Below are positions 44,910 through 53,594 of a stretch of DNA of 64,000 bases, piece after piece. The notes under the pieces were generated by a model. That model was not told the DNA's origin. It did no database searches and saw only the letters and a list, made by a program, of their open reading frames with translations. This DNA is from CAZNXJ01 sp964577115 (GTDB lineage Bacteria; Planctomycetota; Planctomycetia; Pirellulales; Pirellulaceae): positions 137,574 to 201,573 of the forward strand of contig CAZNXJ010000009.1 of the NCBI GenBank assembly GCA_964577115.1. The letters run 5' to 3'. Positions within the stretch are counted from its first letter, which is position 1; the number at the start of each line of letters is the position of its first letter. The translations under genes were made by a program, and so were the position numbers.

Positions 44910-45317
44910 ATGAATTTCAAGCCAGCCGTATTCGGAGCGCTGCTGACGCTGGCGCTCTGGGTACCGTCCCATGCGCAAGACAAGGATGCTGCGCTGCTAC
45001 CGCCGCCCAAATCACCCAAAGTCCAGCCGTCGCCGAGCGACCAGCGCGCCGCGCTGCCCCACGACCTGCTGATGCATCTGCGGGACATGCAGCGTTATGG
45101 CGACGAGTATTCGCTCGCCCGGCAACGAGCGATCGAGAAAGCCGAGGCGCGTCAGGCCCGCATCAGCGCGGCCAAGTGGTTTGGCTACTCGCCATCGCGT
45201 CCACACGTCTCGTCCGTGCCGTCGATGAGCAGCTATTACCCGATCTGGAATACGGACGTGCGCTATCCAACTCAGCGGTATTTCATTTCGACTGCGGTCG
45301 AAGACGAAGTGCAGTAG
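44910..45317 (+). CDS. Small secreted protein of unknown function
   Basis: 135 residues. AGGAGAG lies 6 nt before the ATG. A signal peptide (MNFKPAVFGALLTLALWVPS) ends near HAQ. The mature part starts with a Pro/Lys-rich stretch, then a charged helix at about 50-85 (RDMQRYGDEYSLARQRAIEK). It ends with a Ser/Tyr/Pro-rich segment with aromatic residues (SSYYPIWNTDVRYPTQRYF). No known domain is recognised; the combination suggests a small periplasmic protein. It is monocistronic, followed by its own terminator. Confidence 0.75.
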   Translation: MNFKPAVFGALLTLALWVPSHAQDKDAALLPPPKSPKVQPSPSDQRAALPHDLLMHLRDMQRYGDEYSLARQRAIEKAEARQARISAAKWFGYSPSRPHVSSVPSMSSYYPIWNTDVRYPTQRYFISTAVEDEVQ

Positions 45318-45388
45318 CGCAAAGCAAACACGCCGGCGAGTCGCCGGTTGATCTAGGCTAACCCGCGTCGAAGAGCGGATCACCATAC

Positions 45389-45414
45389 GGGCGTCGTACG
45401 CGACGCCCTTTTTT
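45389..45414 (+). terminator. Rho-independent terminator
   Basis: Stem GGGCGTCG / CGACGCCC with the tetraloop TACG, directly followed by TTTTTT. It lies 72 nt after the stop codon at 45317. Confidence 0.95.
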
Positions 45415-45487
45415 GTTCTCGAGACGCCGCATTGCTCTCCCCTGCTGTCCCTTTCCCTCTCGAGCTTTCACGGGCGGGCGGACTCGG

Positions 45488-46318
45488 TTAGACGCGCCGC
45501 GCGGCCTGGGCGCGAGCGTGGTAGGCAAGCCCAGCGCGAAAGCCGTCGAGCAGCCGAGGTTCGTTCGTCACCACGATGTACGCAAACTGGCTCTCCTGCC
45601 AGCCCGCGACGCGCCACTTGCCGGTCGTGGTGAGCGGCTGATAGGGAACCGCGGGAAGCTTCAGGTCGCGGGTGGTGCGGATGCGATAGACCAGCAAATG
45701 CTGGCCTTCACGAGTCGGGAAATCGAAGACGACCGTGCGTGCGTCGAGCTGCGTGCGGATCGTGCGCCAGCGGGTGTTGCGCCACGGCAGTGTCGGAAAC
45801 TGCCGTTCGTCAAACGGCTGCCAATCGTCCTGGCCGCTCAGCTCGAGCGTCCGCAGCGTCCAACTTTCGGCCCAGCGAGCCAGTTCACTGTGCGATGGCG
45901 TCTGCGTGGGCAGCCAAAGCGACGCGATGATGGCCAGGCTGGCGGCCACCGCCAGCGCTGCGGCGATCCACCAGCGGCGCGTGCCACGGCGATTGGCTGG
46001 CGCGTTTTCCCGTTGGTCGCGTTCCTGCTGCACCGGCTCGGCCAGCTCGACGCCGTCCGGGTCGCTCGACGTGTCGCGCGCCTTCGACGCGGCGTCGAGC
46101 GTCGCCAGTAAACGATCTTCAAGCCCCTCGGGTACCTCGACGCGCCGGAACGCTTGAGCCACGGCGGCATCGGCCTGCTGCGTCCACTCGTACATCGCGC
46201 GCAGTTCCGCATCCAGCGCAAGCTGTTCGCGCAGTTCCGCCATTTCGGGCAACTCGAGGTCCCGGTGCCCTGGACGGCAGGCTTCGATGGCTTCGCGAAG
46301 GGGGTTTATTCGTGACAT
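45488..46318 (-). CDS. Putative membrane anti-sigma factor
   Basis: 276 residues. The first 110 are soluble, acidic and helix-rich (LELPEMAELREQLALDAELR), which is consistent with a sigma-binding domain though no zinc-binding HxxxCxxC motif is visible. A single transmembrane helix lies at about 116-136 (WWIAAALAVAASLAIIASLW). The outer domain of about 140 residues (WAESWTLRTLELSGQDDWQP...) ends basic (ARAQAARRV). It starts 44 bp after the ECF sigma gene on the same strand, the usual sigma/anti-sigma order. The signal sensed by the outer domain is unknown. The role rests on gene pairing and topology, not on a recognised family. Confidence 0.6.
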   Translation of the reverse strand: MSRINPLREAIEACRPGHRDLELPEMAELREQLALDAELRAMYEWTQQADAAVAQAFRRVEVPEGLEDRLLATLDAASKARDTSSDPDGVELAEPVQQERDQRENAPANRRGTRRWWIAAALAVAASLAIIASLWLPTQTPSHSELARWAESWTLRTLELSGQDDWQPFDERQFPTLPWRNTRWRTIRTQLDARTVVFDFPTREGQHLLVYRIRTTRDLKLPAVPYQPLTTTGKWRVAGWQESQFAYIVVTNEPRLLDGFRAGLAYHARAQAARRV

Positions 46319-46362
46319 CCCGCATCCTCTGTATTCCGCAAACTTCCCTGTGGCGGCTCAGC

Positions 46363-46944
46363 TTAACGCCTTGCCGAACTGCGGCGAAAGAGACGTTGGC
46401 GCAGTTTTTCCTTCGCCCGCGCCAGACGGCTCATCACCGTGCCCAGCTTCAAATCCAACTTTTCTGCGATTTCCTTGTACGATGCATCCTCGAAATAAAA
46501 CATCGTGACGATCAACCGAGCGTCCTCGGGCAGCGCACCGAGCGCCTCCTGGAGCTGTTGCTCGTCGACTTCCGCCACCTCCGCCTCGCCACTTGCGAAT
46601 TCGTCGATGTTCAAGTCGAGCGCCGAGGCACAATGCGGAACCACCTTGCGGCGGTCCTTCAAGAAACAATGGCGAAGGATGGTGTACAGCCACGCGCGAA
46701 CACGCTCGGCGGAACGCACCTGATCGAGCCTCTGCTGGGCGATCAGGAACGTCTGCTGCACCAGGTCCTCCGCATCGGCTACCGTGCCGGTCAGCCGGTA
46801 CGCGTACCGGTATAGTTCCGCGTGATGCTCGCGCACGAGCGTCGCAATGTCCAGCCTTGGCTGGCCACCGGGACACCCCGACTCGCCGGAAGATGGCGCA
46901 GAATCCTCATGCCAGCCGCCGGAAGTCCCCCGTGTTTCGCCCAT
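46363..46944 (-). CDS. ECF-type RNA polymerase sigma factor
   Basis: 193 residues. After about 30 poorly ordered N-terminal residues comes sigma region 2 (about 35-100: LYRYAYRLTGTVADAEDLVQ, then FLIAQQRL and RAWLYTILRHCF). An acidic linker precedes region 4 (about 130-185: LPEDARLIVTMFYFEDASYK with the helix-turn-helix KEIAEKLDLKLGTVMSRLAR). There is no region 1.1 or 3, as usual for ECF sigmas. It directs transcription of an unknown regulon and is probably held by the membrane protein encoded just downstream. Inverted TTATTCCC/GGGAATAA copies lie in its upstream region. Confidence 0.9.
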   Translation of the reverse strand: MGETRGTSGGWHEDSAPSSGESGCPGGQPRLDIATLVREHHAELYRYAYRLTGTVADAEDLVQQTFLIAQQRLDQVRSAERVRAWLYTILRHCFLKDRRKVVPHCASALDLNIDEFASGEAEVAEVDEQQLQEALGALPEDARLIVTMFYFEDASYKEIAEKLDLKLGTVMSRLARAKEKLRQRLFRRSSARR

Positions 46945-46986
46945 CGAGCGTGTCCTGTATCCCCTGTGAGCCTCTTTGCCCCCTCA

Positions 46987-47069
46987 TTATTCCCAAAAAA
47001 ACGCATCAATTGACAGAGCGGGCCCGGATCTCGCTCGATTCTCATCTTTTTGGGGAATCTCGGGAATAA
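46987..47069. repeat. Spaced inverted repeat upstream of the ECF sigma gene
   Basis: TTATTCCC (46987-46994) and GGGAATAA (47062-47069) are exact reverse complements about 67 bp apart in the divergent region. They could be operator or promoter elements facing both ways; no consensus is assigned. Confidence 0.4.
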
Positions 47070-47190
47070 ATTGCCGCCAAGCGGGATCATCCGCTTAGTG
47101 CCAGACGTTGTGAGGCCGCCAGGGGTGGCCTTCGATGGTCCATGAAACGCGCGGCGGGGCGCCACCGCCGTAGTCTGCTTGGGAAATGAA

Positions 47191-47196
47191 AAGGAG
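47191..47196 (+). promoter_or_regulatory. Ribosome binding site fixing the lipoprotein start
   Basis: AAGGAG lies 4 nt before ATG 47201 and 7 nt before ATG 47204. This rules out the in-frame ATG at 47186, which precedes it. Confidence 0.75.
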
Positions 47197-47200
47197 CGAC

Positions 47201-47653
47201 ATGATGAAGATGACGTTGCGACGAATCGCCAGCTTGTGCCTCGTCACGGCGGTCGGCGTGTTCGCTATCGGCTGTGAACCGCAGGGGGCTGATGATCTCG
47301 ACGACACCACGATCACGACCGAAGAGGGTGTCGACAGCGGCGACGAAATGATTGACGACGCTAGCTCGGAGCCTGCCGAGAGCGATTTGCCGCCGGCGTC
47401 GCCGGATGGTTCGTTGCCGGCGACCACCGAGCCGACCGAGTCGGATCCGTTGGAACCCGCCGCGCCGGTCGAACAGCCGGACGCGCCACTGGAAGACCTG
47501 GCCCCGACGGAAGAGCCCGCCGCGCCGGTGACCGACGAGGCGGTTGAGGATGCCCCGCCGGCGGAAGAAGCGCCGGTCACCGAAGAGCCTGCCGCCGAGC
47601 AGCCGGCAAGCGATTTGCCGGAAGAAGAGCCGGTAACGGAAGCTGCCGAGTAG
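47201..47653 (+). CDS. Acidic Pro/Glu-rich lipoprotein
   Basis: 150 residues. A signal peptide with the lipobox VFAIGC is followed by an acidic, Pro/Ala/Glu-rich tail without predicted fold. The tail is made of repeats of the EEPAAPVT and PAEEAPVT type. It is probably anchored by a lipid to the inner or outer membrane, with a flexible extended chain. The C-terminus EEEPVTEAAE resembles that of the small lipoprotein encoded 155 bp downstream (EEEPVDGAAE). No known family is recognised. Confidence 0.75.
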   Translation: MMKMTLRRIASLCLVTAVGVFAIGCEPQGADDLDDTTITTEEGVDSGDEMIDDASSEPAESDLPPASPDGSLPATTEPTESDPLEPAAPVEQPDAPLEDLAPTEEPAAPVTDEAVEDAPPAEEAPVTEEPAAEQPASDLPEEEPVTEAAE

Positions 47654-47722
47654 GTTTCGAGGGAACGATCGAATAGCGCGCACCGCAGTCCGTCACTGTC
47701 GGTGCTGCGGAGCGGATATGCC

Positions 47723-47749
47723 AGAGGTCGGTCTCGTGGACCGGCCTCT
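47723..47749 (+). terminator. Hairpin between the two acidic lipoprotein genes
   Basis: A stem of about 11 bp (AGAGG-T-CGGTC / GACCG-G-CCTCT, with one T-G pair) has a 5-nt loop. It is followed by CTTGGCTGTTG, a poor U-tract, so it could terminate or attenuate transcription from the first gene. Confidence 0.5.
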
Positions 47750-47808
47750 CTTGGCTGTTGATCGAGAACTGTTTTGTTAGTTAACCAATCGTTTCAGGAG
47801 TTGGAAAA

Positions 47809-47997
47809 ATGAAGAAGTTGTTCATGCTCGCGATGCTCAGCGCCTCGCTGTTCGCGTTTGGTTGCCAGCCGACCGACGAGGCCGGCACCACGGATACGAC
47901 GAGCACCCCGGCTGAGACGAGCACCGACGACGCGACCGACATCGGCGCCGACATGGACACAGTCGAAGAAGAGCCGGTCGACGGAGCCGCCGAATAG
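47809..47997 (+). CDS. Small acidic lipoprotein
   Basis: 62 residues. GGAG lies about 10 nt upstream of the ATG. The signal peptide (MKKLFMLAMLSASLFAFGC) ends in a lipobox. The mature chain of about 44 residues is Thr/Asp/Glu-rich and disordered, ending EEEPVDGAAE, close to the end of the preceding lipoprotein. It is likely a surface or periplasmic peptide of entericidin-like size, but no homology to entericidins is apparent. Confidence 0.75.
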   Translation: MKKLFMLAMLSASLFAFGCQPTDEAGTTDTTSTPAETSTDDATDIGADMDTVEEEPVDGAAE

Positions 47998-48054
47998 TTC
48001 GCGCGTTCGGCGAGCGACACGCGATTAGTCGCCGAATCATCGAACTTTCGCACT

Positions 48055-48095
48055 ACAGCGGAGTGCCGTTCGCAGCACTCCGCTGTTTGCATTTC
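48055..48095 (+). terminator. Hairpin terminator after the small lipoprotein gene
   Basis: A 12-bp stem (ACAGCGGAGTGC / GCACTCCGCTGT, 8-nt loop) is followed by TTGCATTTCTT. It lies 58 nt after the stop codon. Confidence 0.8.
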
Positions 48096-48185
48096 TTGGT
48101 CGCGAGATGAATGTGCAGACGCGGTTCGCCTTGTCGTGCAGCGTCATGACCGTAGCGGTTGGGCGAGCGTCTCTAGGGCGAGGTA

Positions 48186-50240
48186 TTACTTTTTGGGACG
48201 CGGCGTGCGAGCGCGGCCCTTTCGCCCGCGGCGTCCGCGGGAAGGCTCAAGCTTAACGTCCGCGAGCGGCTGGCCGACTGAATCGCGGAGATGCGTGATG
48301 CGGTCACGGAGTGCGGCAGCTCGTTCGAACTCCAGGGCTTCGGCCGCAGCGAGCATCTCGGCTTCAAGTTCGTTCAGGTATTCCTCGGTCACGATCTGAG
48401 TTTCATCGGCGCGCCCCACGGCGGCATTAGCCTGGCGATGAGCGGCCGCTTCGGCTTCAATGCCGACGCGAATATTCTTGCGAATCGTTTCCGGCGTAAT
48501 GTTGTGCTCGCGGTTGTACGCCTCCTGTAGCTCGCGGCGCCGGCGCGTTTCGTCAATGGCCATGCGCATCGACGGCGTCACCGTGTCGGCGTACAGAATG
48601 ACTTTCGCATTCACATTACGAGCCGCGCGTCCGATGGTTTGAATCAGGGACGTTTCGCTGCGCAGAAAGCCTTCTTTATCGGCGTCGAGGATGGCGACGA
48701 GCGAGACTTCGGGCAGGTCTAGCCCCTCACGCAAAAGGTTCACGCCGACCAGCACGTCGAAGTGCCCGCTGCGCAGATCCCGCAGCAGCTCGACACGCTC
48801 GAACGCGTCGAGCTCGCTATGCAGCCACTTGCAGTTGACTCGCTGTTCGCTGAAGTAGGCCGCTAGGTCTTCGGCCAGACGTTTCGTTAATGTCGTCACC
48901 AGCACCCGCTCGCCGGCGTCGGCCCGCTGGCGAATTTCTCCAAGCAGGTGTTGGACCTGCCCGCGTGCCGGGACCACTTCGATGACCGGGTCCAGCAACC
49001 CCGTCGGCCGAATGATCTGCTCGATGACTTCGCCGCCAGTCCGCTGGAGTTCATACGGGCCGGGTGTCGCGGAGACAAAAATGACTTGCTTGACGAGCTG
49101 CTCCCACTCTTCAAATTTCAGCGGGCGGTTGTCTAGCGCGCTGGGCAGGCGGAAGCCGTGATCGACGAGCGTCAGTTTTCGGCTGCGATCGCCACCATAC
49201 ATGGCGCGGATTTGCGGTACCGTGACGTGCGATTCATCGATGACAACCAGAAAGTCGTCGGGAAAGAAATCAAACAATGTATGCGGCCGCTCGCCCGCCG
49301 CTCGCCCCGACAGATGGCGGCTGTAGTTCTCGATGCCCGGGCAGTGCCCGGCCTCCATGAGCATTTCCATGTCGAAACGAGTGCGCGCGTTCAAGCGCTG
49401 CGCTTCGAGTAGCTTGCCTTCATTCCGTAGCTGTCGCAGGCGGTCTTCCAGTTCCTCGCGAATGCGCGCGACGGCCTGCCCAATGCGTTCCTCCGGCATA
49501 ACGAAATGTTTGGCCGGGTACACAAACAACTGCTCGTGCTGCGCAATCAGCTCGCCCGTCAGCGGATTGATGTACGCCAACTGGTCCACTTCGTCGCCCC
49601 AGAGCTCGATCCGATAGGCGAACTCTTCGTAGGAAGGCCAGATTTCGAGGCAATCACCGCGGACGCGGAACTTGCCACGCTCGAAGGCGACGTCATTCCG
49701 TTCGTACTGGATGTCGACCAGCCGCATCAGGATCTTGTCCCGATCGACCCGTTCGCCGCGCCGCAGTGCAACCATCATCTTGCGGTAGTCGTCCGGCGAA
49801 CCTAAGCCGTAGATGCACGAGACGCTGGCGACGACGATCGTATCTTTGCGGCTCACCAGCGCGCTGGTCGTCGCCAACCGCAGCCGATCGATTTCGTCGT
49901 TGATTGACGCGTCTTTCTCGATGTAGATGTCGCGCTGCGGGATGTACGCTTCCGGCTGGTAATAGTCGTAGTAGCTGACGAAGTAATGCACGGCGTTGTG
50001 CGGAAAAAACTCTTTGAATTCCGCGTACAACTGGGCCGCCAGCGTCTTGTTATGCGAGATCACCAGGGTCGGCTTTTGAACCTCCTGAATGACGTTCGCG
50101 ATCGTAAACGTTTTGCCCGACCCGGTGGCGCCCATGAGCACCTGCTCCGGGCGTCCCGCGTTGATGCCCGCTACGAGACGTTCGATGGCGCGCGGTTGGT
50201 CGCCCGCCGGCGGAAATGGTCTTTCAATGCGAAACGGCAC
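48186..50240 (-). CDS. uvrB: Excinuclease ABC subunit UvrB
   Basis: 684 residues, normal for UvrB. It is the damage-verifying helicase-like subunit of nucleotide-excision repair. Walker A is GATGSGKTFT, and the beta-hairpin motif is SYYDYYQPEAYIP. Motif II is DESHVTVPQ, motif VI is QTIGRAARN, and a C-terminal UVR domain lies at about 625-660 (LNELEAEMLAAAEALEFERAAALRDR) for UvrC contact. The start codon is in a normal position. A helix-hairpin-helix gene ends 41 bp upstream on the same strand, so the two may be co-transcribed. Confidence 0.97.
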   Translation of the reverse strand: MPFRIERPFPPAGDQPRAIERLVAGINAGRPEQVLMGATGSGKTFTIANVIQEVQKPTLVISHNKTLAAQLYAEFKEFFPHNAVHYFVSYYDYYQPEAYIPQRDIYIEKDASINDEIDRLRLATTSALVSRKDTIVVASVSCIYGLGSPDDYRKMMVALRRGERVDRDKILMRLVDIQYERNDVAFERGKFRVRGDCLEIWPSYEEFAYRIELWGDEVDQLAYINPLTGELIAQHEQLFVYPAKHFVMPEERIGQAVARIREELEDRLRQLRNEGKLLEAQRLNARTRFDMEMLMEAGHCPGIENYSRHLSGRAAGERPHTLFDFFPDDFLVVIDESHVTVPQIRAMYGGDRSRKLTLVDHGFRLPSALDNRPLKFEEWEQLVKQVIFVSATPGPYELQRTGGEVIEQIIRPTGLLDPVIEVVPARGQVQHLLGEIRQRADAGERVLVTTLTKRLAEDLAAYFSEQRVNCKWLHSELDAFERVELLRDLRSGHFDVLVGVNLLREGLDLPEVSLVAILDADKEGFLRSETSLIQTIGRAARNVNAKVILYADTVTPSMRMAIDETRRRRELQEAYNREHNITPETIRKNIRVGIEAEAAAHRQANAAVGRADETQIVTEEYLNELEAEMLAAAEALEFERAAALRDRITHLRDSVGQPLADVKLEPSRGRRGRKGRARTPRPKK

Positions 50241-50281
50241 GTCGATAGGTTCCTCTGAGATGCTAGTTCGCTGCGACGGGG

Positions 50282-50848
50282 CTATGGCGCGGCCGGTTCC
50301 GACTCGTCCGAGGCCGCGATCGGTTCGAGGTACGGCCGCAGTTCGTCGAGCGTTTTCGGTCCGATGCCACGAACACGCGACAGTTGGTCCACGTCGCGAA
50401 ACGGTCCCTCACGCTCCCGTGATTCGATGATGCGTTGGGCAAGCCGTTCGCCAATCCGCGGCAACATCGTTAGCTCCGGCCAGTCGGCCCGGTTAACATC
50501 CACCCACAACCGCACCGTGGGCCGAGGGGCCTCGTCGATCGGAATCAGGGGAGCGCCGCACCAGCTATGGTATCCCCGGTGAGCCAGCAGGCCCAGGATG
50601 CCGATCGTAGCGAGCAGCGCGAGCGTCGCTTGCTGCCGAGGTAAAATGCAGGCAAACGTCGGGAAATGTTGCTTGTTGGAGGGTACCACATCCGTGCCCG
50701 TTCCCGCACAGGTGTATGACTTCCGCCGAGCCAGCGGGCGGCGTCGCCGAGCTTCCTTGCATTTTGTACCTTCCGCTGGCAATCGACGAGCGGCAGCGTC
50801 GGCCACCTCGCCGGCATGGGACCGGCGTCTGACAGACGGCGGCCTCAT
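50282..50848 (-). CDS. ComEA-like helix-hairpin-helix membrane protein
   Basis: 188 residues in the longest reading. The first 50 are Arg-rich and run close to the nadC promoter region, so the real start may be internal, such as a GTG at 50689. A transmembrane helix lies at about 74-95 (ATLALLATIGILGLLAHRGY). The C-terminal 65 residues carry two helix-hairpin-helix units (VDVNRADWPELTMLPRIGER and VDQLSRVRGIGPKTLDELRP), the ComEA arrangement that binds DNA without sequence specificity. It could take part in DNA uptake or in membrane-bound DNA handling; no other competence genes are nearby. Confidence 0.75.
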   Translation of the reverse strand: MRPPSVRRRSHAGEVADAAARRLPAEGTKCKEARRRRPLARRKSYTCAGTGTDVVPSNKQHFPTFACILPRQQATLALLATIGILGLLAHRGYHSWCGAPLIPIDEAPRPTVRLWVDVNRADWPELTMLPRIGERLAQRIIESREREGPFRDVDQLSRVRGIGPKTLDELRPYLEPIAASDESEPAAP

Positions 50849-50876
50849 ACATTACGATGACGCGACCGCGTGTGCA

Positions 50877-50882
50877 AAGGAG
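50877..50882 (+). promoter_or_regulatory. Ribosome binding site fixing the nadC start
   Basis: AAGGAG lies 8 nt before the GTG at 50891. This favours that start over the GTG at 50870, which lies upstream of the site. Confidence 0.75.
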
Positions 50883-50890
50883 CTGCTTTG

Positions 50891-51829
50891 GTGACTCGCC
50901 GTGACTTTACTCAACTGGTCTGGGATCCCGCACTGGAAGATGACTGCCGCCAGCTTGCGCGTTTAGCCGTCCGCGAGGACCTCGACCGTTATCAGGACTG
51001 GACGACCCTCGCGCTGATTCCGCCCGAAGTGCAGGGCGCCGCGCGCGTGGTTGCTCGCCAGGTTGGTGTCATCGCGGGGCTCGCGGCCCTGCCCACGCTG
51101 CTCGACGAAATGCAGACGCGCATCACATGCCAACTACACGCGGCGGATGGCGATCGTGTTATGCCAGGGAAGGTCGTCGCCGAGCTTTCCGGATCTGTTC
51201 GTGACTTGCTCGTCGCCGAACGCCCGCTGCTCAACCTGCTCGGCCGGCTCTCGGGGATCGCGACGTTAACACGCACCATGGTAGATCGGCTCGAGGGAAC
51301 GCGCGCGCGGCTCTACGACACACGCAAAACGGCGCTCGGCTGGCGGCGATTGGAAAAATACGCCGTGCGCTGTGGTGGTGGGAGGAACCATCGCACGGGC
51401 CTGTGGGACGCGGTCCTCATCAAGGACAACCATCTCGCCTTCGCGGGGCTCACCGACCGTCCGAGCGAAGCGGTGAAGCGAGCCCGCGCGTTCGTGGCCG
51501 AAGTCCCGCGCTCGACGGATCTGCCGATACTCATCGAAATCGAAGTCGATTCACTCGACCAACTGCGCGATGTCCTCCCCGCCGCTCCCGATATCGTACT
51601 GCTCGACAACTTCTCGCTCGACGAACTCCGCGAAGCCGTCCGGTTGCGCGACCAGGCAGGCGCATCGGTCGAGCTCGAGGCGTCCGGCACCGTGCGTCTG
51701 GAAACCGTGCGCGACATTGCCGAAACAGGCGTCGACCGCATCAGCTCGGGCGCACTGACCCACTCGGCCATCAGCCTCGACATCGGGCTCGATTGGATGC
51801 CGAGGGCGGAAGAGAAGGATGAGGGGTGA
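50891..51829 (+). CDS. nadC: Nicotinate-nucleotide pyrophosphorylase (carboxylating)
   Basis: 312 residues from the GTG at 50891. NadC converts quinolinate and PRPP to nicotinate mononucleotide, CO2 and PPi in de novo NAD synthesis. Signature segments are LLNLLGRLSGIATLTRTMVD, the substrate-binding RLYDTRKTALGWRRLEKYAV, GGGRNHRTGLWDAVLIKDNH, and the C-terminal ASGTVRLETVRDIAETGVDR. It is a cytoplasmic dimer in the family. It is divergent from the helix-hairpin-helix/uvrB pair and monocistronic; no other nad genes are in the window. Confidence 0.95.
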   Translation: MTRRDFTQLVWDPALEDDCRQLARLAVREDLDRYQDWTTLALIPPEVQGAARVVARQVGVIAGLAALPTLLDEMQTRITCQLHAADGDRVMPGKVVAELSGSVRDLLVAERPLLNLLGRLSGIATLTRTMVDRLEGTRARLYDTRKTALGWRRLEKYAVRCGGGRNHRTGLWDAVLIKDNHLAFAGLTDRPSEAVKRARAFVAEVPRSTDLPILIEIEVDSLDQLRDVLPAAPDIVLLDNFSLDELREAVRLRDQAGASVELEASGTVRLETVRDIAETGVDRISSGALTHSAISLDIGLDWMPRAEEKDEG

Positions 51830-52198
51830 GGCGGAAAAGGCGGAAGCGGGACGCCAGTGGTGACGTCGCCGCGGGGTCGCGCGGTCGCCCGCGAACGTAG
51901 TGCCTCCTGCCGCGAGGCGCTCGTCGCTGCGTTGTTTCGTCCGTAGGTGCCTCATCCATTCGGCAAAACGTCCTTCCGGCCGAATTTGACATGCGGGAAG
52001 GGCGACCTATGTTTCAGTGCGCTCGCACCTGGGGGAGGGGTGCGAATGCGTGTGCGCGGCGGGGGAGCGGGATGCTTCGAGGGGACCCTGCCGCGTTTTT
52101 TTGCGCGGCCGCCGCCTCCCCTGCCTCCGCCTCGGCGCTCGGGCAAAACAGCCTCGCCGAGCGTGCAGCGCGGAAGGCCAATCCTTAGGGGTAGCGCC
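51830..52198. other. Intergenic region without a recognised gene
   Basis: 369 bp, very G/C-rich, between nadC and a response-regulator gene on the same strand. Reading frames across it are compositionally odd (Pro/Arg-rich) and are not supported. Confidence 0.4.
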
Positions 52199-52606
52199 AT
52201 GGCGAAGTGCATTCTGCTGGTCGACGACGAGACCCACATCCTTCGCGCTGCGGAGTTCACGTTCCAACGATCGGGTTACGAGGTATTCTGCGCCGAAAAT
52301 GGCCTCGACGCCTGGGAGCAGATGCTTGAACACGCTCCCGATATCGTCGTCACCGACTTCCAGATGCCCGGGCTCAACGGCCTGCAACTCGTCGAACGCA
52401 TGCGCGGCTGCGCCACGCTGAAAGAAGTGCCGGTCCTACTGCTCACGGCCAAAGGCTTCGAACTGCCGCGGCAAGAAATCTGCCGGCGCTACGACATCCT
52501 CGCCGTTGTAACGAAACCGTTCAGCCCGCGCGATTTGTTCCGGCGCGTCGAAAAAGCTCTCGAAAACGCCCCCGCCAAAGCTCCCAGCGAACACGTCACG
52601 CCGTAA
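52199..52606 (+). CDS. Single-domain (CheY-like) response regulator
   Basis: 135 residues; the frame continues upstream, but receiver similarity begins at the ATG at 52199. Acidic pair D9/D10, phospho-acceptor D53 (VVTDFQMPG), T83 and K106 (TKPFS) are in place, so phosphorylation is expected. There is no output domain, as in CheY and Spo0F-type proteins. It is an orphan here, with no histidine kinase nearby, so its partner and target are unknown. Confidence 0.9.
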   Translation: MAKCILLVDDETHILRAAEFTFQRSGYEVFCAENGLDAWEQMLEHAPDIVVTDFQMPGLNGLQLVERMRGCATLKEVPVLLLTAKGFELPRQEICRRYDILAVVTKPFSPRDLFRRVEKALENAPAKAPSEHVTP

Positions 52607-52824
52607 GGCCGCGGCGACCGGAATGTGGGCGAGAGAGCGGTAGCAGGTGAGCTTCAGCGAGCTGCCCTGCCCTGCTGCTGCTCGGCCAAGAAACGAACGG
52701 CGGGGCTGGGGGTCAGAATGGTTCGCCATTATGACCGCCGCCCCGCGAAGCGCGCCGGGTCGCGCTCTTCCGACATTCTATGGACTGTGCACAGAAGCCG
52801 CTTTGTCTGGCAAGCCCGATTCGA

Positions 52825-53016
52825 TTACGGCGAGGTCCGCATGCGGCGTGCGCGACGCTCGGCACGAAGCCGCGCGCGGCGCTTCACTTCGCTGGGCTTT
52901 TCGTAGTACTCACGACGCCGCATTTCTTTCTTGATCCCGCTCCTTTCGACGAGCTTGCGGAAGCGGCGCACCGCATCTTGAATGCTCTCTCGTTCCCGTA
53001 CGATCAGGCGAACCAT
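52825..53016 (-). CDS. rpsU: 30S ribosomal protein S21
   Basis: 63 residues, basic, with the S21 pattern VRERESIQDAVRRFRKLVER, then an SGIKKEMRRREYYEKPSEVK stretch and an Arg-rich tail. A good ribosome site, GGAGG, lies 4 nt upstream of the ATG. It binds the 30S platform near the mRNA. It is monocistronic, with no dnaG or rpoD neighbour, unlike the enterobacterial operon. Confidence 0.95.
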   Translation of the reverse strand: MVRLIVRERESIQDAVRRFRKLVERSGIKKEMRRREYYEKPSEVKRRARLRAERRARRMRTSP

Positions 53017-53594
53017 TCGTCCTCCAGCGTTAAGTCAACAACTTGAAACCGACACTCCGAATATCAAAGCGAATATGTCCTCGGCCCGCACCATCCACGG
53101 ATGGCACAGGACGCCTAATAGGGGCCAGCATCGCTATAAGCGCTAAGAGTCTATCCCATAAACTGAGCTGCTGTCCAGACCTACGGTCGCTTCCATCTCC
53201 CGAACTTCCGAAACTTCTCAGCGGTACGTGGGCGAACAGGGGGGACGGGGACCGGGGAAACGGCTCAGGGATCCGGCGGGGGAGGTGGAGGAGCGAGTTA
53301 ACTCTCCATCTTTCCTCCGTTGCCCCCCGCCTACCATCAGGGGCAATCGGCCTGCCGGAAGAGCTGGGGGGATGAGGTAGTTTATTCGCGACCGACGCGG
53401 GGATGCCCGGCCAGCCCTCGTCCTCATCCCGCTCGTTCTTTTTTCGGCTGAAGGCGCCGCGCTCCGGCAACCGATTCCAACATCGGCACGCGTAGCGATC
53501 CAATCTCCCGCACGATCTGGCTCGCCCGCACAACCTGACATCCTCTTCGCGTGCTGGACTCGAAGGACTTTCCGCGCCCAGGATCCGCCTCCCG
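53017..53594. other. Intergenic region upstream of rpsU
   Basis: 578 bp. The rpsU promoter should lie at the left end. Longer - strand frames at 53030-53802 are Arg/Ser/Pro-rich with no family character, so I regard them as chance. Nothing else was seen. Confidence 0.4.

Noticed and set aside
51947..52198. 84-residue N-terminal extension of the response regulator
   Set aside because: The extension is Pro/Arg-rich with no family similarity; receiver domains start within a few residues of the ATG at 52199.
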